This document shows positions 23,901 to 35,853 of a DNA stretch of 64,000 nucleotides, piece after piece. This stretch comes from Udeniomyces pyricola. Lineage: Eukaryota; Basidiomycota; Tremellomycetes; Cystofilobasidiales; Mrakiaceae. Location of the stretch: contig BCIK01000017.1 in the NCBI GenBank assembly GCA_039545295.1, positions 542,612 to 606,611 on the forward strand, read 5' to 3'. Every line of letters starts with the position of its first letter. The first letter of the stretch is position 1. The notes under the pieces are model-generated. The model was not told the origin of the DNA. It searched no databases and saw only the letters and a program-made list of their open reading frames with translations. The translations under genes and the position numbers were made by a program.

Positions 23901-25060
23901 ACATGCTCCTTCCCTGCATGCTAAGTCATCCATCCAGACTGTCGCCACTTACTTTACCTTAGTATGTTTCAACAGATATGTGTGGCCGGGTTGGATGTTC
24001 GTGATGGGAGTGAGGGAGGAGAGCGAAGGGAGGGGGGGGGGGGAAGACATATATGTAAGTCCCTGTAATCTGATTGTACATGAACCTCCCTGGACATATG
24101 TAGTCTCTGACCAGTGTTCTGTCTGGTTTATGCAGAACATATCTATGATCATCGACCTTGTCGTCATTCTTTCTCGCAATCGCTATTGTGTCCAAATGTC
24201 CTGACTACTGACTTGTCCTGTTCTCAACTGAACGCCTGGCCGGCCGGTGCTACCACGAATCGACAGACGGACGACACGACGGGCATACGCGATCCTTCCG
24301 TTCGGTTGCAAGCCCTTCGGTAAAGGGAGAGAAGAAGGACGGGTCGGGATGCTCGGGCAATCCTTGAGCATCGCCGTAGCGCATGGGTGGCTTGTTGAAG
24401 CGAGCAACGGATCGCAGAGACGACGCGCTCTGGGAGGGATGGTCGATGGTCGGCACGCTCGGCCTGGTCTCGTCGTCTCTTGCCCCTCTTTCTTCTTTAC
24501 GCTTGCTGCGTCGTCCTCTCGGGTCGAGTTCTGGCAAGACCACCTGGCAGGTTCTGATCTTGTCGTCCACGTCATCGGGGTCGTCTGGGTCATCTACAGG
24601 AATTCGCCGATCACAGCCAGTTCCCGTCCCTGATGTCAGCATCCGAGCTCTCAGCGGTGCCCGGATACAGACGTAGAGCCCATGCTTTGGTCCAATGGTC
24701 GCTTGCCGAGCGAAGAGACTAGCGACCATCGCCGGATCGAGAAGGCATGTCGTGATCCCGACTGACCATCGTCGCCCCTTTATCCTTCCTTCTTCTATCG
24801 GCGTGTTGGCCTGTCTGATCCCCTCTTTCCACTTTTACTTTCACACTCATCCCCGAGCACGCCGGTACCCCTGTCGGAATGTGAGACATGCCTATGCTGA
24901 ATTCGAGTACAAAAGCCGTGTGAGAGAATGGAAAGGGAGAGGCATCCAACTACTACTTGCCCACCTCACTTCTCCTTGCTCTTAGCCATACTGCCCTTGC
25001 CCTCCCTCTTCCTCTACTATCCAAACCCTACCCTCAACACTCTACCTATCCACACTCGCC
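20928..25060. promoter_or_regulatory. 4.1-kb divergent intergenic region without recognisable gene
   Basis: The two flanking genes diverge, so this is upstream of both, and it is three to ten times longer than the other divergent gaps in the window. It contains a 15-bp direct repeat (21870-21884 and 21892-21906, GTCAGAGAGGGGTCA), a tandem TCGT/ATCGTC-rich stretch at about 22432-22466, and many CATATG or ATATAT palindromes between 22825 and 24145. The longest open frames (21767-22306 and 23232-23810) have no splice sites joining them to anything and no recognisable domain. It may hold distal regulatory sites, a long 5' leader or a noncoding RNA. Confidence 0.45.
21870..21906. repeat. 15-bp direct repeat
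   Basis: GTCAGAGAGGGGTCA occurs at 21870-21884 and again at 21892-21906, 22 bases start to start (about two helical turns), within the long intergenic region. Confidence 0.8.
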
Positions 25061-26724
25061 ATGCACTTCTCCTCGCTCTCGTCTCTTTTCCGAGTCTCTT
25101 CCTCCAAGAAGACCGCTGCTCGCGTTGTGGACAAGGTCTGTAGTCACGAGTACTCGCTCGCTTGCTTGGTTCGATGTCTCTGCGTTGGGTCGCACTCCCT
25201 TCACCTTTCCTCCTTCTTCCTATAATCGCTGACTTCCCGCTGCCTCTTTCGTTTCCAGAACCTCATCCAGATCATCGCTTTCGCTCCCCAGCACGACTGT
25301 GATCACCTCTTCGTCGCCGGAACGAACCCGTTCCCCCACTTCACTTCACCCCTCGTCGATGTCGATGTTGAAACGTTTGCGTCGTTCGAACACGAGACAT
25401 ACGACATGCTCCCGGACGCGGCGTCGTACATCTCTGAGACCGCGTATGTTTCCGAGGTCCAGCAAAGGGCCGTGGGCAAGGGTGAGTGATGCTGCTACTG
25501 CTGCTGCTGCTACACTTTTTCCTCTGGCAAGTCGGGTCGAGTATACAGCTGACTGTTTCTTCTTCTTCTTCTTTCGTATGTGTGATTGTTTGACCTCGCA
25601 TACCTTAGTTACCGTCGTCGAGCCTGTCCACAAAAACTCCGGCACTGCGCGATCGCCTCCCTCTCGTTCACGCACACCTTGCCCCGAGGCCCGCACGGTC
25701 TCATCCAAGAGCCAAAGGGCCACTTCGCGTCACGTCACGCTCAAGTGGCTCAAGACATTGGTAGTCCCTCAAACACGAAAGACTGTACGTGATGTCTTTA
25801 TATCTCAGAGCTGTCACGCTTCCGCGTCGCGTTGTTTTTTTGCATGCGAGTTGGCCCTCAGGACTCACGCGCCTTCATGCATGGGCTATGCTTGCATTTC
25901 TTCCCTTATCGTATCTGATCTTCGCTCTCATTCTCAGCCTCAAACCATCTGCCCAGCTCGTGCTCCTTCCGCCGCTTGTTTAACATCACCCCTCTACGAC
26001 GAGTCCGACGACGAGCTCTACTACCCATCTAGCATAGACAACAGCGAGAATGCTACCTCGTCGACCCCGATCTCCTCTGTGTACACCTACGGCTCCGATG
26101 ATGAAGATGACGCGTTCTATGCGGGGTGCAACTACGCCGAGTCCGTCGTGGCTTCTCAACACGAGGAAGAGGAAGAAGAGGATGACCAGGCCGACGATGA
26201 CGAGGAGAACGGTCCTTGTAAGTCTTTAGCTTTGTCGAACTTAGAGAAGTCGAGTCTGGTGTGGCTAGCTGTCGTATTGCATCAGTCATGGGCCTAACCG
26301 TCATCCGTCGTCTCTCACCTTTCGCTGTGACACAGCGTTCTTTACTGCCATCTCTGCTGTTCCTGCCATCGTCAGTCAACGACCGCAGCCTTTAACCTCG
26401 ACCCGACACCGCAAGCCTTCGATGTTCGTCGTCGGCATGTCGCACTCCCACTTCGCTACTTCCTCTTCCTCCTCCCTATCTTCAACCTCATCCCTTGACG
26501 CGGCCGAAGCCGAAGAGAATGACTACCAACGACACATGGCTCTCGAACGTGAAGCCCTCGACGCCAAGCTCGACGCGATCGGTCGACACGAGCACGGGTA
26601 CGCTCTCTGGACGGCGATGAAGATGATGGACCGTGCTCGGATGGACGTCGCGAGGGAGAGGGCTACGATGAGCGAGGAAGAGTGGGACGAGAAGCTGAGG
26701 AGGGAGGATGAAGATGACGAGTGA
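25061..26724 (+). CDS. Acidic protein of unknown function
   Basis: Five exons (25061-25135, 25259-25481, 25609-25784, 25938-26217 and about 26336-26724) give a phase-consistent 380-residue protein. The N-terminus is basic and Ser-rich (MHFSSLSSLFRVSSSKKTAAR). The middle is acidic, with an E/D run after ASQHEEEEEEDDQADDDEEN, and has YDESDDELYYPSS, which resembles a CK2 site or SUMO-interacting motif. The C-terminal third is predicted helical and charged (EENDYQRHMALEREALDAKL, MMDRARMDVARERATMSEEE). No catalytic motif or known domain was recognised. The start ATG is the first after a pyrimidine-rich leader (CACTCGCCATG). The large upstream region suggests complex transcriptional control, which is inference. 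Confidence 0.65.
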
Positions 26725-27665
26725 TGAGGTCGTTCATGTACGTTATTACTCACTGCCAAAAGTCAGATGCTCAGGAACTTGGTGTTTTTGTTGTCTCTTT
26801 TACTTCCTCCCTTTTTTTTTTTCGTCTTCTTCCTATCCCTTCGTTTGTGGGTGATTTCGTGCCTTTATCATCAATCCTTTACAATATCTGTTCTTCTTCC
26901 TCACTTTAATCCTTCCTTGCTTTCGATTTTCGATTCTCTCCTTGGTGCTCATCGATTCTGTGTCGAGCATTTTATCTTTTCTTAGCAACTTTTGTCTTAA
27001 TCTTTCTTTGCATTGCTGCCACCCTTTTCTTTAATTGCGCTTCCTTTGCGAAGACATTCCCCTTACCATCAGATCTACTTGATGAATGACTTTGAATGCA
27101 TATTGTCGATCTGTCTAGAAAGAAAGAAAGAAAGAAAAAACTTCTTTCATTGCACACGTTGTCGCAATGTGGACTATTCATCCATTGATGCCAATTATTA
27201 TTATTTTTTCAAAGAAAAAATCATGCAAAGGTTTAGAATCAGAGGACGTGAAGAAGAAGGATTATATGGATTTCAAGAAAAACTAGAGAAACGAGGGTGA
27301 TGCTAGTGACGTCGACGAGGATGAGTTGCATGGACTAGTAGGTAAGAACAGTAACGGAAGCGATCACACGATAACGATGGAATGAGCATTTTGAGAGGAG
27401 GGAGGAAGGGGGAAGGGTCGATTTTTATTTGATTATTTCGAAGTGGAGGTAAGACAAGGACAAGACCATAGGAGGAAAACGTTGGCAAAGAGAACAACAA
27501 AAGCAAGAGAGAGAGAGAGAGAGAGAGGTAGGCATGGTCTGAAGCAAGAGAGAACAGGAACAAAAAGGAACTAAACAAGTACGACCGACTATTACGTTAC
27601 TCCGTAATCCAACCACTCTCTTCCTCCTCCCTCCCTTCCAAATCCTAAGACACACGTCTCCCCAA
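26725..27665. other. Convergent 3' intergenic region
   Basis: Lies between the stop of the acidic protein and the stop of the leucine-rich protein. It is T-rich at first and holds a GAAA tandem repeat (about 27119-27138) and a GA run (about 27509-27528). No gene is supported. Confidence 0.6.
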
Positions 27666-30600
27666 TCAATCATCGTAACTGAATGCACTTGCACCATAGA
27701 GACCCTCTGCCCTTCCCAACATTCCCTCGGCCCAAAGAACCTCCATCTTCCTCGAGTGCCAGCCGACACCACTCTCGACTTTCCCATCGCTATCGGCAAG
27801 GAGCGTAAGGTATGCCCTCCAAGGATGTCCTGGCTCAATGTCGCGTCGGAAGACAGGCGACTCAGATTCGAGGGAAAAGGCAGGGAATGGGAGCGTAGGA
27901 CGAGTAGGGGAAACCCATCCCGCAGCGGTGTCGACATCTGTGATGGAAGAATGAGAAAGAGAGATATTCAGGAGAATCAAAGGAGAAGTATGTGAGTTGG
28001 ATAAATACAAAGCCAGGCCCGAAAGAGTCGTCAAAAGAAGAAGAAGAAAAAACACGCCGGGACGATTGAGAGGGAACGAACAGAAGCCTCGGGTATCTTT
28101 CGTCCGAACGACCCGCCAATTGGTATGGTGACCTTTACTGAGGGAACCCAAAAGAGCAGCTCCAACCTCGACAACTCTCAGCCTCGTCCTCGCCGGGGGT
28201 GGAGGTGCGGTCCGGTCGAACGAGATGGGGCTGGCAGTGCACGGATTGATCAGCAATGTCTGAAGCGCAACCATGCTCATGCTCATATTCGTCGCGCGGA
28301 CAATCTCGGATCCTGTGTTGGTGAGCGTAAGAATCTCGCATTGCGGGGCTTTCTCGAGGATGAATGCGGAGAGAGGGCGGAGGGAGAGGGTTGGAATGTG
28401 GGACAGGCCAAGCGAGAGGAGGGAAGGTTGAGGTGGGAAGACAGCGAGGTGGTTCGGGGACAAAGGAGAGGCAGAGAGGTCGAGGTACCGAAGTCTGGAA
28501 GAGGTGAACGCAGGAGACGAGGTGATGAGGGTATGAAGAGCAACGGCATTGAGAGGGCATGGGAAAGATGCGGTAAAGTAGAGGTTGAGGTCCAAAAGTT
28601 CAGCTCGGGCGGGATGCATGAGAAATCTGGATTAAGCAAGAAGCGTGGATCAGCACTGGGCGAAATTCAATTGCGGGGATACCTCACGAAGATTCTGCTA
28701 CTTACGAAAGGAGGTCGTGGCCTTCCAACTTGGAACACCGACTCAGACTGATGGCTCTCAGTGGCATTTCCTTAAGCTGAGCAAGCGCTTCTCCATCGAT
28801 CCGAGTGTAACTCAAATCGAGATGGGTGAGATTGGTGAATCGGGGAAGGAGGATCGAGAGGTCATGGCCAGGGAGAAGCTTGCAAGATCGGAGTGACAAT
28901 CGCTGAAGGTACGGGAAGAGGACCGACTCCTTCTCATTCTTGACTCGGATGTCCTCTTCAATCTCCTCCAAAGTCTTGTCTCGGACGTGTCCTTCGCCGC
29001 TGACGAAGCTCGAGAGGGAAAACCCGCTGCTGCCCGGGTTGGAGAACGCTGAGAAACCGCTAGTATCTGCACCATCCTCACCTCCGTGGCTGAAAAGATT
29101 CTCGATTGAGGCATCAAGGCTCTGCATCGTATCTTGTCCGGGGTCAGACACAGGGCTACGAATCTCTGGAGTGGGTAGATCTCGCAGGAAAGTGACAACG
29201 AAATCGGAAATAGCTTTGCCAAAGATGCGGGAGTTGACGCCCGTGAGATCGAGGGCAATGAGTGGTCGGAACTTGACGAGATGCGACCATTCGTCAGGAT
29301 CAAGGTTGGATGGAAGGGTGTTGGTACCTCGGAACAAGAGCGAGATGAGGTTTGAGAGCGTGAGAGAAGAGTCCATGCTGCGAAGGGACGTAAGCGCACG
29401 ATGACAAAGGACAACGGACGATGTCAGTCAAGGCCCTCACTCGGTGTGTTGAGGCTGTCCAACCACAAGCGAGGTCTCACTATTCGGTCCCACCGAACGC
29501 CTCGAGATTACCGAGTCCAGAGAGAAGCAAACCAAGCTGTAAAGGGGAAAGACATTGAGGCGGAAGCAGATGGGATCGCCCAATGAACAATTTGCAGTCA
29601 GCTCATAAACAACAAAGGCATGAGTACGATCCTCAGCGACTTGAGCAGCAACTCACTCGCTCAGGCGTAACATATTTCCCTGAAATGCCCTCCTCAAGAC
29701 TTCTCCTGAGGCCCGTGATACGGAACGTAGAGAAATCGAGCAACCGGGTGGGCAGACCAGCGTCGTTGAGAGACTCTTGGAAGAGCTCCTCATCGACGGG
29801 ATCCTCTACATGATAGTCCTCCTCAGGGTCTGGGTGGTGATGGTACTGCTGCTGTTCCTCTTCGAGTTCAGCCACATGAGGATCGGGAAGCGAAGCGAGA
29901 GAGGCCGGATCTTCGACGACTTCGGGGTGGGCAGAGGGAGTTGGGTAGCAAATGGACAGCGGCGAAAGGGGCGACGGGTGTACGTTTTTGACCTCTGTTC
30001 GATTGGGATGGGAACAGTCGTAAACACATCGGGTACGGAGTTGTAAAAGCAAGAGCAGGATTGAGAGGAAAGGGGGGAAATCAACTCGGGTCAGCGTCGG
30101 GTCATGATGATTGGTCGGCTTGCGGCCCACACGAGTCCAATTTGAGCTCGGCCAGGAGTGGGTTCAAACGAGATGAACGATCAAAGTAGCTGCAAGGGAG
30201 CTCAGGCTCTGATGGTACGGCTGGAAGGGTATTTCTCTTGCCTGTATATATGGCTGAGAATAGACACATCCTAGAAATAACTATTAAAAAAATTCATTGA
30301 CTCACCGACACCTTCCATGATGGAGAACACCGAGCCTTCCCTTTCTCGTCGACCACGGAAGCTGGCGCGCCCGCTTCGCTCAGTAAATCGTCGTTCCATG
30401 GCACCGACGGTCCTCTCAGCGTTGAGACTGGTCGAACGCTTGAGCCCACCGAGCTGAGCTTCAATGTAGACGGGCGTGCGTTCAATCGACATGGATCGCT
30501 TGATCCCAGGATGCTGCTGCTGCTGCTGCGCCAACGCGAGTCTCGCTCCCTCGGGGCTGACGGAAGAGTTCCTCGACCGGGAACTGGGTGAATGGGCCTG

Positions 30601-31072
30601 AGATGCCTCGACGGTCCGGCCGTCTTGACTGACGAGGAGCTTATCCTCGGTTTCTTGATCGGGACCGATCTTTCGGACGATACCAATCCAACCTCGAGGG
30701 CGGGAGACGTGCAGGGTTCGCCAGAGCCAAGGTCTGGTGGGGCGAAAGAAGAAACGAGGCGAGTAGTAAGAGCAAAGACGACTGATCAGCTATCGAGCTT
30801 TGGTCGCGCCTAGTGACCTGACTAAGGATAGAACACGAGAGCACTACCACAGGCTTCGAGGGCTAGAAAACGTACCTAGCGGTGTAGTAGAACTCTCGGC
30901 TGACGAGCGAGAGAGCGAGCAGGAGCTCCCGAGCGACGAGCGAGTTGGACGGCGGCAGCCTCGGGTCGAGCGAGTCGTGCGGATCGGGCGGAAGCGAGAG
31001 GGTATAGATTATTGAGCATAGCGGAGAGATGAGGGCTTGAGGGAACGAGGGAGACTCTGGGGCTTGATCCAT
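27666..31072 (-). CDS. F-box-like, leucine-rich repeat protein
   Basis: Spliced from ATG 31072 (MDQAPESPSFPQALISPLCS). The N-terminal region, ARELLLALSLVSREFYYTAR joined to RPWLWRTLHVSRPRGWIG, has the usual F-box end (loss of helices followed by LWRTL). A Ser/Arg-rich linker with a Gln run follows (exon ending at about 30306). The next exon gives an acidic, His-rich stretch and RLLDFSTFRITGLRRSLEEGI; a short exon gives LGLLLSGLGNLEAFGGTEY; then leucine-rich repeats such as LQRLSLRSCKLLPGHDL, LTHLDLSYTRIDGEAL and LRYLDLSASPLSPNHL. The protein ends FSYDD at 27666. Exon phases agree at each junction examined. The likely role is a substrate adaptor of an SCF ubiquitin ligase, by domain analogy only. 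Confidence 0.75.
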
Positions 31073-31512
31073 AGAACGAGGGACAGCTAGAGTAAGGGAA
31101 GGGAAAAGAGGTCGACGTTCGTTGCAAGCCTTGCCCACTCAGCCCACCATCTCGGCTTCGGGCGGATCAAGGGGGGGAACCATAGCCGTCGGTCGGTCGC
31201 CAGTCATCGATATCAGTCAACACGTGTCCATATCTATCATTGATCAGTCCACCACATCTCGCCTTAGTCAGGCTCGTCGTCCGCATACTTGCTCAAATCA
31301 GTTTAACCTGCCCGTACGCACTTACCCCGAAAGGGGCCGCAGATCTCATGGCAACTTGTAAAGAGGCCTTTATCTCCAGAGGCCGAGTAAACCCGAGACG
31401 ACTGAGAGATACTCTGCCCTTTGTCCCCTTTTATCTAAATAGCCCTGATCAAACTTGACACATCTATACAATCATAAATCAACAACGATACGTTTATCCA
31501 CCTCCACCTCGA
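31073..31512. promoter_or_regulatory. Upstream region of the leucine-rich protein / downstream of the GH16 gene
   Basis: 440 bases between two minus-strand genes. No coding frame or repeat of note was seen. Confidence 0.45.
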
Positions 31513-33674
31513 CTAAATTCCCATCGCGAGGGCCAGCAGTGAGGCCACAAAGACGCCGACGATGATCGTCGAAGAAACAACCACAGAGCCTGCTGCACTG
31601 GTATTGTTGGCTTTGGTGCTCGATTCCGCTGACGAAGCAGCTGCAGCCGTACGCGAAGCCGAAGCTGAAGAAGAACTTTTGCCAGTCGTAGAAGCACTGC
31701 TCGACGAGTTGGAGAAGATGTTGAGGTATCCGATCTGCAGATAGTAAAGAAAAAAAAAAGAAAAAAGAAAAAAAGAAAAAAGCAGATGAAGCGGGGACGT
31801 GAAGCCGATTTGGATGAGTTCCACATCGATATGGACCGGAGCAGTGATCGTTTGTAGACAGTGCACTACTCACCTCCCAGTAAGCATCAACGTAGTTCGT
31901 CGAGTTCAAGACATAAGTCGAGTAGCAAGTGGCGGGTGAAACGGGAGCCTCGCAGCCGGTCGATCCCAAAACATTGCCAGCCCAAACTCCACAAAGAGTC
32001 GTATCGATACTATGAATAGAGAAAGGTTAGAAAATGAATCTCAACATATGCTATGAAGCAAAAGCGTGAGGATGCGATCACACAGCTAAACTTACACAGT
32101 TCGAAGACCATAGAGATAGTCAGAGACGGGAGAGCATGATGCCGAAGAGAAGAAGGCTGAGGGAGTACCGAGGGACGAGGTGTCGACTGACGAGGCAGAG
32201 GCAGTGAGAGAAGAGGGCACGTCGGATCGAGAGAAGAACCAGATACTGATGACGACGACGAGGGTATATTCATGGGAGAAACATCAATGACGGATTGACA
32301 GAGCATCTCAAGCTTAAGCCGGGACTCACCCAACACCGTCCTCGCTAAGCTCAGTGACCCAGACGCCACCTCCAGCAGCGTTGAAGTCCTCGCCAAATGA
32401 GAGCTCGTTGTTATCGAAGACAGTACACCCGGCACCGTTGGTGGCATTACAGTTCGTTTCACCAACGCTTCCGCTCATTGAAGATCTGAATAGATACGAA
32501 ACACGCCGCGTCAGCCGCAATCCCTGAAGTCATAAAGGGGGAAGGAACGCTGAACAAACGAAGAGGTGAGAGTGCATCCCGCAGTGGTATGGAGAGCCAT
32601 CTGGTTCTTGGTCTGTCGGTTGACTCCCTCTGTTGATTCAAGAATAGACGATCAGCTTGAGCCGACCATCGCGATATAAAATCAGAGCACGTCTCGAAAA
32701 AGTCCAGTTGAGAAACTTACCAAGGACATCAATTTCTCCGCCTGCGGGCCAAGTGTCCGAAGTCATCCAGAATGCAGGCCACTGCGAACAACCCCTGCAA
32801 ATTTAACAAATTGTTAGAATTTTTTGACGGGCAAGTTCCATGAGGTCAGGCGAGGGGATCGTACCAAGGAAGGTGAACGGCGTCGAACTAAAAAGAGTGA
32901 ACGGACAAAGCGCAGTAGTCGTATCTTCAGCATGAACCGACAGGTCTTGCACACATACACGCCTGATGAACAATAACTTCAACACTTACAACCCAAACCG
33001 TCCCCACGCCATAGGTGCTCTTTGAATCCAGTCGAACCGAGTTACGCTTCTCGTTGTACGGCACTTCGGCAGTATCGACCTTGCTGTTGTTTTTGTTGTT
33101 GTAGGAGGGTGGCGCCAGATCACGAGTTAGCTAGTCAGATGCAAGAGTGGTACCCATGACTTGACGCGCCTTTTAGGTAGCATATATCCTTACAGAACGA
33201 CGTTACTGGCGCTGTTGACATAGGCCAATGACGAGTTGGAGCCAACGTAGACGACATCGCCCGACGTCTAGGTGGGAGGGAAGCAAATTGACATGTATTT
33301 GTTGTTTTGAGTCGTGATTGGGAGGGCAACGTTAGCTTTGATCTTGATTTGTCCTCCACAGATTCGAGTTCCTCATACGGCCACATATGATGTCTGACAT
33401 CGATACGTACAGTGTTGTCGCTGTAGAAGACGACGAAGATGAAAGCATGGCGTCAGTGAGGAACAACTTGATAGGTGGCGCGTATGAACAGGAGCTTGGA
33501 TGGTATATCAATAGCTCGAGGCACATCATAGCGGCCAAAGACATACTAGTGGTCAGCGAAGGTGAAGGCTGGCAAGAAAGTGTCGGCATGAAGGTTCTCT
33601 GCGATCTTGTAGGTGCCCGTGGCGGCGATGAGGGGAGAGAGCGAGAGGGTAGCTACTAGGAGAGGGTAAAGCAT
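31513..33674 (-). CDS. GPI-type GH16 family glucanase-like secreted protein
   Basis: The start at 33674 opens a signal peptide (MLYPLLVATLSLSPLIAATG). The mature part gives DTFLPAFTFADH, then a 10-nt exon at 33420-33411, then TSGDVVYVGSNSSLAYVNSA, WPAFWMTSDTWPAGGEIDVLEGV and NQMALHTTAGCTL. EIDVLE is the GH16 catalytic signature with nucleophile and acid/base Glu. Several cysteines and NxS/T sites fit a secreted glycoprotein. The C-terminus is a Ser/Ala-rich stalk followed by a hydrophobic tail (VVVSSTIIVGVFVASLLALA) ending at 31513, as in GPI-anchored wall enzymes. It probably hydrolyses or remodels beta-1,3(4)-glucan in the cell wall. Related fungal members are often named laminarinase-like. 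At least seven introns are present. Confidence 0.88.
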
Positions 33675-34223
33675 GGTGAAAGGTGGGGTGGCTGGTAGTG
33701 ATTGGCACGATGGGAGTCGAAGAAAGGGAAGTGTGTTCGACAGGGCACCGCCGCTTCGGATTGACATTGACGAGTTTCAATTTGGCTCGCGATAAAAATA
33801 CGCGCCAACTACTTCAAGGTCTGTCACCTTGTCTTGGATAATATAATATCAAAGTACGTACGCTCACTTGTTTTTGATTTCATCTCATCTTAATGGCACG
33901 TACGCCATCACTTTGTCGCACAGTCGCAAAGTCTTTCCCCACCTGCTATTTCTGAACAATCTTATAATTCATGCCGACCGAGACCCAGTATAAATTACCG
34001 TAGAAGTGACTGTTATGAGATACAGCAAGAGACTGGAGTTGTGTTCAAAGGCATGCATAGTACTAGGAAGCGTGTTCTCACTCGTCGTGGTCGCGTCTCT
34101 GTAGACCAAAGGATATGGACAAGGCCACCGAGCCAAGAGGAGAAGGGGGATCTATCAGCACGTGAACGAATTGTAGAGTTCCACAACAGAAATACAGGCC
34201 ATGTCACACCGGAGATAATATGG
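33675..34223. promoter_or_regulatory. Intergenic region upstream of the GH16 gene
   Basis: 549 bases between the GH16 start and the CBP20 stop. AT-rich sequence lies at about 33838-33855, including TAATATAATATCAAAG. No gene was recognised. Confidence 0.45.
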
Positions 34224-35543
34224 TCAACTCACTCTTGACGATCGACCCAAGTCGTCCTCCTCTTCATCGTCCACGCTTCGGTCTCGTTTCCTGTTACCCT
34301 CGGCAACTGGAAGGAACGAGTCAAAGCAATTCGGCAAGAGTGTCAGCAGGTCACGGCAGGCAAGGTCCGATGTTTTCCACGCGTAGATATGTGCTCATAG
34401 CCTAAACGCGAGCTAACTCACCCTGGTCAGCACCCTCTCCTTCGGGGACCTCTCCTCCGTCGCGTCCAGTTCCACCTTGTCCGGCATAGACTTCGAATTG
34501 CATCGCTTCTCGTTGCCTGTCTTGAGCCTCCTTCTCGGCCAACGCTCGCTGGTGACCCCAACCGCCCCGACCTGCGTCGTACTCCTGACGGAACTCATCT
34601 CGGACCTACATCAGGAGATGTCAAGAAGCAATACGTTAGCGCTATTTTGACCTATACACAAATGCCTTGCCGCTAGCAAGACGACAACAGAGGATCCAAG
34701 CGCTCACTTGTCCTCCATTCTTGCCTCGACCAAACTGCCTTCCCTCTCTGTATCCTGGGTCAAGATCACATCGAATTACACGTTCATCAAGCTTGGTGCC
34801 GGAAATATACCTCATGGCGGAGAGGGCCTCGTTGTGGGTGTAGAATTCAACGAAGCAGAAACCGCATGGAGTCCTATGAGCGAAATCGAGCAATTCACGA
34901 GGAGGTTAGGAGGTTGCGTGAGCAAGTGTTCACGAGATGGGGAACGGATATGTCACAAGAAAATTGTCGTACTTGTTCCTGTTGTAAGATTGGCCAGGAC
35001 CCAACGATGATTAGCTCTCCAGCTTCGGCTTCACGCGACTGCACAAAGACGACGGGAAACGACCTACACTCTGTCAAGACCCATGATGATTCGCTTGAGT
35101 CCACCTCCTTCCAGCGGTTCTGAGCATTTCGAGAAGACTGAGAAAGATGAAACGACGAATGATACAACGAAGATTAGACTGGAAATCTTGGGTTTATGTT
35201 GGTATGCAAGAAGGCTGACTGGAGGAAAGTAGACAACGTCGGGATAGGGAACGCGGAGGAACGGCTCTGAGGTACTTACTCTCGTAGATCTGCTGCTCGG
35301 TCGTGAAGAAACTGAGGTTACCAATATAGAGAGTAGTGGATCGTTCGAGAAGAGCCCGCTCCTTCTGTCTGTCAAACTGCGAGATGATGGGAGTCAAGAA
35401 GAAGAATAGACGTCAGCTAGCTGTAAGTATTAAGTCTTGACGCGTCGAGAAGGATGGGAAAGTTGATAGATTCTCAGACGAACGCTCGATTGAGAGTCCT
35501 TGTAGGTCGAGGGTTGGTCGAGCGGGGTGACGACGTGAGACAT
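34224..35543 (-). CDS. CBC2: Nuclear cap-binding complex small subunit (CBP20)
   Basis: Binds the m7G cap of nuclear RNAs together with CBP80. The ATG at 35543 starts [20 protein letters not shown], followed by [21 protein letters not shown] (RNP2), [33 protein letters not shown], then [20 protein letters not shown] (RNP1 region), [19 protein letters not shown] and [20 protein letters not shown]. The cap-stacking aromatic positions of the family are present in the N-terminal part. The C-terminal tail is RG- then acidic-rich and ends GRSSRVS at 34224 if the last GTGAGT is read through; splicing there would extend it. Family alignment predicts D-R-N-K-T-P-C-G, which needs a 6-nt exon (34978-34973), but the upstream donor is then not GT (see findings). 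Confidence 0.92.
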
Positions 35544-35853
35544 GATGAGGTGGACGGAGAGGAGTGGGTGCTGGATGGCAGGATCGGTTGAGAGCGAGTA
35601 AGCTAAAGTGACTTCCGATCTTGTTCGATTGGGAGGCTTTCCGGAGGCAAAGTTACTAACCGATCCGGAAACCAAACGAGTTAACGATATCGATAATACT
35701 ATCGTAATATCATCATCAATCGTTCACCTTCACCTTCATCCATCATCGTCAACCTCATCCGCCCCAACGGCCACTCAACCGCGTTGATACTGACAGCTCC
35801 GGCCTCCAACCTTGAATGATCACTGACTGATTCAGCGTCCCAATCTCACCCAG
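35544..35853. promoter_or_regulatory. Divergent promoter region of CBC2 and the EED-like gene
   Basis: 310 bases between two start codons. It contains TATCGATAATACTATCG-like short inverted elements at about 35688-35706 and a TCATC-rich stretch. Both promoters must be within it. Confidence 0.5.
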
